Source: DASUFI01 sp036274635
GTDB taxonomy: Bacteria; Planctomycetota; B15-G4
Assembly: GCA_036274635.1 (NCBI GenBank)
Contig: DASUFI010000081.1
Location: forward strand, 1 to 15,880
DNA: 15,880 bases
Reading direction: 5' to 3'
Shown here piece by piece: positions 1-5,002 of the stretch (the first letter of the stretch is position 1; each line of letters opens with the position of its first letter). Both the position numbers and the translations under genes were made by a program. The notes beneath the pieces are model-generated. The model saw only the letters and a program-made list of their open reading frames with translations, searched no databases and was not told the origin of the DNA.

Positions 1-42
1 AGACCCTGAATCTAGCGCGTCTGCCAATTCCGCCACTTCGGC
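1..42 (-). tRNA. tRNA-Leu(CAG), 5' part only, cut by the window edge
   Basis: Read on the minus strand, the sequence starting at 42 gives a 7-nt acceptor strand GCCGAAG, then TG, then a class II type D-arm (GCGGAATTGGCAGACGCG). An anticodon stem CTAGA follows, with loop TTCAGGG and the beginning of the closing stem TCT. The loop places CAG at positions 34-36, so it reads the leucine codon CUG. The variable arm, T-arm and 3' end lie beyond the left edge of the window. The overall pattern matches bacterial tRNA-Leu closely. It is transcribed divergently from smpB. Confidence 0.93.
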
Positions 43-57
43 ACGGAAGGGCTGAGG

Positions 58-85
58 ATTGTAGGGGTCGCGCGGCGCCGCGCAA
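58..85 (-). promoter_or_regulatory. Promoter of the tRNA-Leu gene
   Basis: On the minus strand a -10 box TACAAT (plus-strand 58-63, 5 of 6 to consensus) lies 15 nt before the tRNA 5' end. A weak -35 box TTGCGC (80-85, 3 of 6) lies 16 nt further up. This is the expected distance for a tRNA transcript with a short leader removed by RNase P. A 14-nt perfect palindrome, GCGCGGCGCCGCGC (70-83), fills most of the spacer and enters the -35 box; in DNA this rich in G and C it may be chance. Confidence 0.6.
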
Positions 86-130
86 GCCCGCTCGCTTCCC
101 GCGCCTCCCCCGGCCGACCACAAGGAGCGC

Positions 131-595
131 ATGGCCGAGAGCGACCGACGGACCGTGTGCATCAACCGCCGCGCGCGCTTCGACTACGAGCTGCTCGACC
201 GGATCGAGGCCGGCCTGGTCCTGACGGGCGCCGAGACCAAGGCGCTGCGCGAGGGCAAGGGCAACCTGGTGGATGCCTACGTCCTCGTGCGCGAAGGCCG
301 CGCGCAGGTGCTGAACCTCGAGATCAGCCGCTACTCCTGCGACCACCAGGAGTTCGCCACGCCCCCGCGCCGCACGCGCGGCCTCCTGCTCAAGCAGGCC
401 GAGATCCGTCGCCTCGAGGCCCGCGTCCGCGAGAAGGGCCTGACCCTCGTCCCGGTCTCGATCTACTTCAAGGGCCCGTGGGCCAAGCTCGAAGTCGCCC
501 TCGCCCGCGGCAAGCGCAAAGGCGACAAGCGCGAATCCATCCGCCGCCGCGAAGACCAACGCGAAATCGAACGCCTCCGCCGCCACCGCCGCTAA
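131..595 (+). CDS. smpB: SsrA-binding protein SmpB
   Basis: SmpB binds the tRNA-like domain of tmRNA and brings it to the A site of stalled ribosomes, where its C-terminal tail takes the place of mRNA in the channel. The 154-residue product has the family length. It shows the family blocks in order: GAETKALREGKGNL (33-46), TRGLLLKQAEI (82-92), IYFKGPWAKLEVALARGK (111-128) and GDKRESIRRRE (131-141), ending in a strongly basic tail. The ATG at 131 has an AAGGAG ribosome-binding site at 122-127, only 3 nt away; no better start exists. Its partner ssrA lies 387 nt downstream on the same strand, a common arrangement. No clear smpB promoter was found between it and the divergent tRNA. Confidence 0.97.
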   Translation: MAESDRRTVCINRRARFDYELLDRIEAGLVLTGAETKALREGKGNLVDAYVLVREGRAQVLNLEISRYSCDHQEFATPPRRTRGLLLKQAEIRRLEARVREKGLTLVPVSIYFKGPWAKLEVALARGKRKGDKRESIRRREDQREIERLRRHRR

Positions 596-684
596 CTCCC
601 GCCGCCCCCGCACCCGTCGCCCGCAGCCCGCCAGCGGCAGCCGTCGGGCACCCAGGGACATGCGTCCGCAATCTGCTCCCAGCC

Positions 685-707
685 CCGCTCTCACGCGCGT
701 GGAGCGG
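685..707 (+). terminator. Hairpin downstream of smpB, possible terminator
   Basis: CCGCTC (685-690) pairs with GAGCGG (702-707). After a single bulged T at 691, CAC (692-694) pairs with GTG (699-701), closing on a 4-nt loop. This gives 9 base pairs, about 90 nt after the smpB stop. There is no T-run afterwards, so it is either a weak or factor-assisted terminator or only an mRNA 3'-end structure. Confidence 0.3.
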
Positions 708-816
708 AACGGCACCGTGTGAAGAGTCCCCTCGATGCTCGGCCCAAGGTCGACGACATCGCAGGGCATGGCCGGTCGTGGGCGGCGCATAGCGGCGAAG
801 CCCCGGGTATCCACCA

Positions 817-955
817 CGCCCAAGCGGCTCCGCGGCATCTCGGGGGTGGGGTGCGCGGCGCTCTCCTCCCCGACCCCAAGACACCAGAATGCATCCGGCA
901 TGCCCCACCGCCGCGCCGCGCACCACACCCCCGAGATGCCGCGGAGCCATGGGCG
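817..955. repeat. Long near-perfect inverted repeat upstream of ssrA
   Basis: The left arm at 826-860 and the right arm at 914-948 are reverse complements over 35 bp with one mismatch; both contain the core CCGCGGCATCTCGGGGGTG on opposite strands. The pairing continues outward after a small internal loop, with CGCCCA (817-822) against TGGGCG (950-955). The spacer is 53 nt (861-913). Part of the left arm can alternatively pair with the spacer: GGGGTGGGG (843-851) with CCCCGACCCC (868-877), with one bulge, and this excludes the long-range pairing. The outer end lies 10 nt before the putative ssrA -10 box. It may be a palindromic dispersed repeat or MITE remnant, a cruciform, or an RNA switch. 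Confidence 0.85.
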
Positions 956-964
956 CCTCAGTGC

Positions 965-970
965 TACGAT
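965..970 (+). promoter_or_regulatory. Possible -10 element of the ssrA promoter
   Basis: TACGAT (4 of 6 to the consensus) lies 12 nt before the mature tmRNA 5' end, a fitting distance since RNase P trims the precursor. No sequence like TTGACA is found 16-18 nt upstream; that position (941-948) falls inside the right arm of the inverted repeat. The call rests on one hexamer. Confidence 0.3.
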
Positions 971-982
971 GCCGCCGTCCGT

Positions 983-1340
983 GGGGGCGACCTGGTTTCG
1001 ACCGAGTTGCCGTCCTGGATGAGTGGCGCGCCGAGGTTTCCAGGAGGCCTCGTAAAACACCTGGAAAAACACAACTGCCAACGGCAGTTACGCTCTGGCG
1101 GCCTGAAAAGTGCCGCCCGTTCCTCCGGTCCTCGCCTGCGGGGCTGGGGGAACGCCAACAGCAGGCTGGTCCGTGACCCTCCTGCTCGAAGGGAATCGGA
1201 CGAGAACCAACCGGGCTGGTTGCCTGAAGGATCCCGCCGGCCGGAGACCCAGGTGACGACAATGAAAGGGCCGGACACGCGCGTAGAAGCTCGTCCGGGG
1301 GCGCTTTGGGACGCGGGTTCGATTCCCGCCGCCTCCACCA
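983..1340 (+). ncRNA. ssrA: Transfer-messenger RNA (tmRNA), one-piece
   Basis: This RNA rescues stalled ribosomes together with SmpB, acting first as alanyl-tRNA and then as mRNA. The ends pair as an acceptor stem: GGGGGCG (983-989) with CGCCTCC (1330-1336), followed by ACCA with an encoded CCA. The third pair is G-U, the alanine identity element. The conserved GACCTGGTTTCGAC follows the 5' strand, and the T-arm GCGGG-TTCGATT-CCCGC is at 1313-1329. Pseudoknot 1 has stems 1032-1036/1048-1052 and 1037-1044/1060-1067. The stop codon sits in the loop of a 6-bp stem, 1097-1102/1112-1117. A second pseudoknot pairs 1118-1123/1149-1154 and 1134-1139/1161-1166. GGATGAG (1017-1023) pairs with CTCGTCC (1290-1296) in the long helix. 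The length of 358 nt is typical. Confidence 0.98.
1077..1106 (+). other. tmRNA tag reading frame (ANGSYALAA)
   Basis: The resume codon is GCC at 1077-1079, 9 nt after pseudoknot 1, which is close to the spacing in Escherichia coli. The frame encodes ANGSYALAA and stops at TGA (1104-1106). With the alanine already on tmRNA the tag is AANGSYALAA. The YALAA ending is the standard protease signal. The tag has nine codons, one fewer than in E. coli, and Gly-Ser stands where Asp-Glu is usual. The resume codon lies in a perfect 7-bp hairpin, AACTGCC-AAC-GGCAGTT (1073-1089). Confidence 0.9.
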
Positions 1341-1369
1341 CGCCCGCGCCCGCCTTGATGGCGCGGGCG
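1341..1369 (+). terminator. GC hairpin immediately after the tmRNA CCA end
   Basis: CGCCCGCGCC (1341-1350) pairs perfectly with GGCGCGGGCG (1360-1369) across a 9-nt loop. It begins one base after the CCA, so it is probably the ssrA terminator and 3'-processing structure. No T-run follows, which is common for terminators in very GC-rich genomes but lowers certainty. Confidence 0.6.
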
Positions 1370-1382
1370 CGGAGCCGATAAT
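1355..1382 (+). promoter_or_regulatory. Promoter for the lipoprotein-DUF366-flippase-kinase genes
   Basis: A -35 box TTGATG (1355-1360, 4 of 6) and a -10 box GATAAT (1377-1382, 5 of 6) are separated by 16 nt. Transcription would start near 1389, about 30 nt before the ATG at 1420. The -35 box lies in the loop of the ssrA terminator hairpin, so terminator and promoter overlap in a very compact junction. Confidence 0.5.
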
Positions 1383-1419
1383 CCCCGGGCCCTTGCTCGC
1401 GCCTCCGTGGGGATCCCGC

Positions 1420-2283
1420 ATGCGTCGCCCGTTCGCGCCGGCCGTCGTGCTGCTGGCGGCGCTCTGCGGCTGCACCTCCATCTCCGAGCGGCGCGCCCAG
1501 ATCATCACGCTCGACGCCCAGTGGCGCTCGGGCACCATGGAGGAGGGCTCGTTCGAGGAGATGGTGGACGACATCCGCATCGTCGGCGCCCAGTCGAAGA
1601 GCGACGAGGGTCGGCTGGCGGCCGTGCCGGAGCTGCTGCGCCTCGTCGTGGCCAAGAACCCCAGCTCCTGGGTGCGGCGCGAGGCGCTGCTCGCGGCCTG
1701 GCAGCTCTCGAGCGCCCTGCCCGACCCGTCGCCCGTGCGCGAGGACACGCTGGACAAGGCCGAGTTCAACAAGCGCACGACGCGCCTCGAGGAGATCGTC
1801 CTGCAGCAGGGCGACGTGGACAACCCGGAGGCGCTCGAGCTGGCCAGCTGGCTGGGCTCGGTGCGTGCGCCTTACGAAGAGGTGGAGCTGAGCATCTCCG
1901 TGGCCGAGGTCGTGGTGAGCCAGTCGCTGTGGCGCACGGATGCGCTGGGCCAGGCTTTCCGCGACAACATGGCGGGCAGCCTGCAGCACGCGCTGGCGCT
2001 GGTCACGCTGCGCGCGTCCACGGACACCTACCCGGTGGTGCGCGAGGCGGCGCTGGCGTCGGTGCGCCACCTGCACCCCGACGCCGCGCTGGCGCTGGTG
2101 GCCGGCGTGCTGTCGCGCGAGACGGACTCGGCCGTGCTGCTGGCGGCGCTCGACTCGATGGCCGTGCTGGCGCCGCGCCTCGACCCCGAGGAGCTTCGCA
2201 CGGTGCTCGAGCCGCTGCGCGCCAGCACCGACGTGGCCGTGCGCGCACAGATCCGCTCGCTGCTGGGCCCGGCCGCGGGATGA
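1420..2283 (+). CDS. Putative lipoprotein with HEAT-like helical repeats
   Basis: The 287-residue product starts with Arg-Arg, a hydrophobic stretch (about 6-15) and LCGC (15-18). This resembles a lipoprotein signal with Cys18 as the lipidated residue, although Cys at position -2 is unusual in a lipobox. The rest is predicted to be soluble and helical, with repeated leucine/alanine-rich blocks of the type VRREALLAAWQL (85-96) and VVREAALASVRHL (206-218), followed by similar segments at 222-250 and 257-283. These look like HEAT or ARM-type repeats, which usually make protein-protein contacts. No catalytic motif is visible. The ATG at 1420 is preferred over a longer frame from 1306 because that would start inside the tmRNA gene and lose the signal peptide. 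Its stop overlaps the next start. The function is unknown. Confidence 0.82.
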   Translation: MRRPFAPAVVLLAALCGCTSISERRAQIITLDAQWRSGTMEEGSFEEMVDDIRIVGAQSKSDEGRLAAVPELLRLVVAKNPSSWVRREALLAAWQLSSALPDPSPVREDTLDKAEFNKRTTRLEEIVLQQGDVDNPEALELASWLGSVRAPYEEVELSISVAEVVVSQSLWRTDALGQAFRDNMAGSLQHALALVTLRASTDTYPVVREAALASVRHLHPDAALALVAGVLSRETDSAVLLAALDSMAVLAPRLDPEELRTVLEPLRASTDVAVRAQIRSLLGPAAG

Positions 2284-2834
2284 AGGTCGTCCTGCTCGAA
2301 CAGCCGCAGGCGTACGACGGGCTGCAGCTCGCCACCGCCTTCCTCGACCGCCACGCGGCCGGCGAGAGCGACGCGCTCGTGCTCTTCGTGGGCGAGGCCG
2401 ACGTGCCGCGCGAGCACCTCGTGGACCTCGAGGACGCCGAGGCCGGCGCGGTCATCTACAGCCCGCTCATGGCGCACGTCATCGTGGAGCACCGCGGCCT
2501 GCCGCTGGCCGAGGCCGTCTGGCGCCAGCGCGTGCTCGTGCGCCTCGCGGCGGAGTGGATCGCGTCGCGCTCGGGCGTGGTCGTGCAGGTGCGCGGCAAC
2601 GACCTGTTCGTCGCGGACGGCAAGCTGTCGGTGTCGGTGGCCACGAGCTCGCCGCGGGGCAGCCTGCTGCACTTCGGCGTCAACGTCGACATCGAGGGCG
2701 CGCCCGTGCGCGCGGCGGGCCTGCGCGACCTGCGCATCCGCCCGCGCGAGTTCCTCGCGGCCCTGGGCAAGCTCTACGCCGACGAGGTGGCCTCCGCCGC
2801 GCACGCGGCCGGCAAGGTGAGGCCCGTGCCGTGA
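2280..2834 (+). CDS. DUF366 family protein
   Basis: This 184-residue soluble protein resembles the uncharacterised DUF366 family found in bacteria and archaea. The recognisable blocks are HLVDLEDAEAG (46-56), SPLMAHVIVEHRG (61-73), RQRVLVRLAAEW (82-93), VRGNDLFVADGKLSVSVATS (104-123) and HFGVNVDIEGAPV (131-143). The conserved Asp, Glu, His and Lys residues in these blocks suggest an enzyme or a ligand-binding protein, but I know of no established reaction. The ATG at 2280 overlaps the upstream stop as ATGA, and its own stop overlaps the next start as GTGA, so translation of the three genes is probably coupled. The family assignment is from memory of its motifs. Confidence 0.8.
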   Translation: MKVVLLEQPQAYDGLQLATAFLDRHAAGESDALVLFVGEADVPREHLVDLEDAEAGAVIYSPLMAHVIVEHRGLPLAEAVWRQRVLVRLAAEWIASRSGVVVQVRGNDLFVADGKLSVSVATSSPRGSLLHFGVNVDIEGAPVRAAGLRDLRIRPREFLAALGKLYADEVASAAHAAGKVRPVP

Positions 2835-3883
2835 GCCGCAAGGCGCTCGTCAACCTGCTCAAGATCCTGTTCGCCGGCGGCCTGCTGTGGTTCGTGATCC
2901 GGCAGGCCGGCTTCGGCCAGGTGAAGGAGCAGCTGGCCGCCATCCACCTGGGCACGTGGCTGCTGGGCCTGACGGTCATCTTCCTGGGCAGCTGCATCTC
3001 CATCGTGCGCTGGCACCTGCTCATGCGCTCGGTCGGCCTGGACAGCCAGCTGTGGACGACCTTCCGCATCGGCTGGATCGGCATCTTCTTCAACAACGTG
3101 GTGCCCGGGCTCACGGGCGGCGACCTGGTGAAGGCCATCTACATCACGCGCGAGCACCCCAACCAGCGCACGGACGCGGTCATCTCGGTCATCGTGGACC
3201 GCATCGTGGGCATCGTGGCGCTGGCCCTCATCGCGGCGGTGGTCATCCCCTTCGATTTCGCGCGCTACCGGAGCGTGGCGCTGGGCATCTACGGCTGCCT
3301 CGGCGCGGCGGCGCTGGGCACGGTGCTGGTGCTGAGCCGGCGCGTCAAGGCGCGCGTGCGCGGGCTGCTCGAGCGCTTCGGGCGCGGCGGCGGCGGCGGC
3401 ACGGGCCTGCTGTCCAAGATGGACCGCGCCATCTCGATGTACCGCGACCGCCTCGGCATGCTGACGCTGGCGCTCGGCATGTCCTTCGTGGTCCACATGC
3501 TGCTCATCACCGGCATCTGGTTCTTCGCCGACGCGCTCTCGCACGGCGGCGCGCCCGCGCCGGTGCCGGGCGAGACGGTCGCGCAGCGCCAGGAAGAGCT
3601 GGCCGCGCTCGGCAGCGTGGGGCTGGCCACGCATTGCTCGATGATCCCCATCATCATGATCATCTCGTCCCTGCCCATCGCGCCGGCGGGCATCGGAGTG
3701 GGGGAGTACGCCTTCCAGTACTTCTACGGCACCGTGGGCGTGGCCAAGTCCGAGGCCACGGCGCTGTCGCTGACCTACCGCTTCACCACCATCGTCATCT
3801 CGCTCTTCGGCGGCGTGCTGCTGCTGTTCGACCGGCGGCGCGTGCTGCACGACGCCCCGGCCGGCGGCCGGTCCGCGGCCTAG
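2831..3883 (+). CDS. Flippase-like membrane protein, LPG synthase TM / UPF0104 family
   Basis: This 350-residue integral membrane protein has about eight hydrophobic segments (roughly 7-24, 42-60, 78-95, 118-141, 146-168, 209-233, 268-290 and 316-334). The family signatures are NNVVPGLTGGDLVKAIY (88-104) and LPIAPAGIGVGEYAFQYFY (281-299). The same fold forms the membrane half of lysylphosphatidylglycerol synthase (MprF), whose flippase moves lipids across the inner membrane. Here the soluble aminoacyl-transferase half is absent, as in the stand-alone family. The substrate is unknown. The GTG at 2831 overlaps the DUF366 stop. A poly-glycine linker (186-190) lies in the loop after segment five, and a Pro/Glu-rich loop sits at about 236-262. 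Confidence 0.88.
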   Translation: MSRKALVNLLKILFAGGLLWFVIRQAGFGQVKEQLAAIHLGTWLLGLTVIFLGSCISIVRWHLLMRSVGLDSQLWTTFRIGWIGIFFNNVVPGLTGGDLVKAIYITREHPNQRTDAVISVIVDRIVGIVALALIAAVVIPFDFARYRSVALGIYGCLGAAALGTVLVLSRRVKARVRGLLERFGRGGGGGTGLLSKMDRAISMYRDRLGMLTLALGMSFVVHMLLITGIWFFADALSHGGAPAPVPGETVAQRQEELAALGSVGLATHCSMIPIIMIISSLPIAPAGIGVGEYAFQYFYGTVGVAKSEATALSLTYRFTTIVISLFGGVLLLFDRRRVLHDAPAGGRSAA

Positions 3884-3902
3884 GGTCCCTCCCGGAGATT
3901 GC

Positions 3903-4805
3903 ATGTCCCTGCTCGTCGTCGGTTCCGTCGCCTTCGATTCCATCGAGACGCCCTTCGGCAAGGCCGAGCGCGTGCTGGGCGGCTCGGCCACCTTCTTCAT
4001 GTACGCGGCCAGCTACTTCACCAAGCAGCGGCTGGTGGGCATCGTCGGCGCGGACTTCCCGCGCGAGGCGCTGACCGAGCTGCAGGAGCGCGGCGTGGAC
4101 ATCTCGGGCCTCACCGTGGACCCGGAGGGCAAGACCTTCCACTGGACCGGGCGCTACGAGGGCGACATGAATGCCGCGCAGACGCTGGGCGTCTCGCTCA
4201 ACGTGCTGGGCACCTACAAGGCCGCGGTGCCCGAGGCCTTCCGCGACAGCCAGTACGTCTTCCTCGCCAACGACCACCCGCAGACCCAGCTCGACGTGCT
4301 GGCGTCGGTGAAGGGCCAGCCCTTCAGCGTCGCGGACACGCGCGACTTCTGGATCGTCGAGCAACCGGAGCTGCTGGCGGAGCTGCTGAAGCAGGTGGAC
4401 GGGCTGGTGCTCAACGAGCACGAGGCACGCCTGCTCACGGGCGAGAAGAACCTGGTGCGGGCGGGCGCCGAGATCCTGAAGAAGGGCCCCGACTTCGTGG
4501 TCCTCAAGAAGGGCGAGCACGGCGCGCTGCTCTTCTGCCGCGAGGGCATCTTCGCGGTGCCGGCCTGCCCGCTGGAGGTGGTCCGCGACCCCACCGGCGC
4601 CGGCGACGCCTTCGCGGGCGGGCTCATGGGCTACCTCGCCTCCACCGGCAAGCGCTCGCTGGAGGCCGTCCGGCGCGGGATGACCTACGGCACCGTGACG
4701 GCGGCCGTGGCGGTCGAGGACTTCTCGGTGGAGCCGTTCCGGCGGGTCACGAAGCAGGACCTCAACGACCGCCACGACGCCTTCCTGCAGGCGATCCGGT
4801 TCTGA
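3903..4805 (+). CDS. PfkB-family (ribokinase-like) kinase
   Basis: This 300-residue cytoplasmic kinase should transfer phosphate from ATP to a sugar or nucleoside-like alcohol. The N-terminal GSVAFDSIETP (7-17) and GGSATFF (26-32) contribute the substrate-side glycines. The C-terminal signature DPTGAGDAFAGG (229-240) holds the anion hole and the catalytic base Asp235. Residues NEHEARLLTG (171-180) match the usual family motif before the ATP site. A GGAG at 3894-3897, 5 nt before the ATG, supports the start. It lies 19 nt after the flippase gene and probably belongs to the same transcript. Substrate specificity cannot be read from the motifs. Ribokinase, adenosine kinase and sugar kinases all share them. 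Confidence 0.9.
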   Translation: MSLLVVGSVAFDSIETPFGKAERVLGGSATFFMYAASYFTKQRLVGIVGADFPREALTELQERGVDISGLTVDPEGKTFHWTGRYEGDMNAAQTLGVSLNVLGTYKAAVPEAFRDSQYVFLANDHPQTQLDVLASVKGQPFSVADTRDFWIVEQPELLAELLKQVDGLVLNEHEARLLTGEKNLVRAGAEILKKGPDFVVLKKGEHGALLFCREGIFAVPACPLEVVRDPTGAGDAFAGGLMGYLASTGKRSLEAVRRGMTYGTVTAAVAVEDFSVEPFRRVTKQDLNDRHDAFLQAIRF

Positions 4806-4812
4806 GGGAATC

Positions 4813-4863
4813 CGCCCGCCCGGCGTAACGTGTGCGATCTGCCTCCGACTGGCGGGTCGGGCG
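4813..4863 (+). terminator. Possible terminator after the PfkB-family kinase gene
   Basis: CGCCCGCCC (4813-4821) pairs with GGGTCGGGCG (4854-4863), giving 9 bp with one bulged T. It is followed by AACTTTT, a short T-run that is rare in this window. The 32-nt loop is long for an intrinsic terminator, and its 3' end overlaps the dyad at 4861-4883. Confidence 0.35.
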
Positions 4864-4883
4864 AACTTTTCCAAGAAGGTCGC
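4861..4883. promoter_or_regulatory. Dyad in the recA leader, candidate operator
   Basis: The sequence GCGAACTTTT-CCA-AGAAGGTCGC has 8 of 10 symmetric matches and a central TTCCAAGAA. It is one of the few AT-richer islands between pfkB and recA. In most bacteria recA is repressed by LexA. This site carries GAAC-type half-sites but fits none of the LexA boxes I know (for example CTGT-N8-ACAG, or CGAAC close to GTTCG). Confidence 0.35.
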
Positions 4884-4897
4884 TCGTCCCCGGCGGG

Positions 4898-4916
4898 ACG
4901 CATGTTAAGCATGTGT
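4898..4916. promoter_or_regulatory. Second dyad in the recA leader
   Basis: ACGCATG-TTAAG-CATGTGT is an imperfect palindrome with 6 of 7 arm matches. It also contains a direct repeat, CATGTTA and CATGTGTTA, ending at 4918. It lies about 85 nt before the recA start in a region where the promoter should be. I could not identify convincing -35 and -10 boxes. It could be the SOS operator of this lineage. Confidence 0.35.
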
Positions 4917-4986
4917 TAGGTATCGCGCCGGGGACCCACGGCCGGTCCCGCAGGGCCCTCGCGGCCCGCGCGCTACGCAGACACCT

Positions 4987-4993
4987 GGAGGAG
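4987..4993 (+). promoter_or_regulatory. Ribosome-binding site that decides the recA start
   Basis: GGAGGAG at 4987-4993 touches the first in-frame ATG (4994) but is 9 nt from the second ATG (5003). The second is therefore the likely start. Confidence 0.75.
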
Positions 4994-5002
4994 ATGGACA
5001 CG

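Larger units (their letters stand above)
596..982. other. 387-bp intergenic region between smpB and ssrA
   Basis: No credible gene lies here. Open frames crossing the region have no ribosome-binding site, are rich in Arg, Pro and Gly, and run into the tmRNA gene. The contents I can support are a bulged hairpin at 685-707, a large inverted repeat at 817-955, and a possible -10 element for ssrA at 965-970. The stretch 596-684 looks like GC-rich spacer, and I see nothing definite in 708-816. Confidence 0.6.

Noticed and set aside
157..792. A second open frame overlapping smpB
   Set aside because: It is an Arg/Pro-rich shadow frame of smpB running into the non-coding gap.
983..1340. An integration site for a mobile element at the tmRNA or tRNA-Leu 3' end
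   Set aside because: No integrase, duplicated 3' end or foreign-looking DNA follows ssrA; the next gene begins within 80 nt. The tRNA 3' end is outside the window.
1306..1419. An upstream start for the lipoprotein gene
   Set aside because: It would begin in the T-arm of the tmRNA and bury the signal peptide inside the protein.
964..2076. Minus-strand open frames crossing the tmRNA and lipoprotein genes
   Set aside because: They are antisense to a structured RNA and to a gene with a signal peptide, have no ribosome-binding site, and their translations are compositionally biased.
4832..5002. Longer recA starting at 4832 or 4994
   Set aside because: The extra residues do not resemble RecA, and the start at 4832 would run through the regulatory leader. 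The GGAGGAG site is too close to 4994 and well spaced for 5003.
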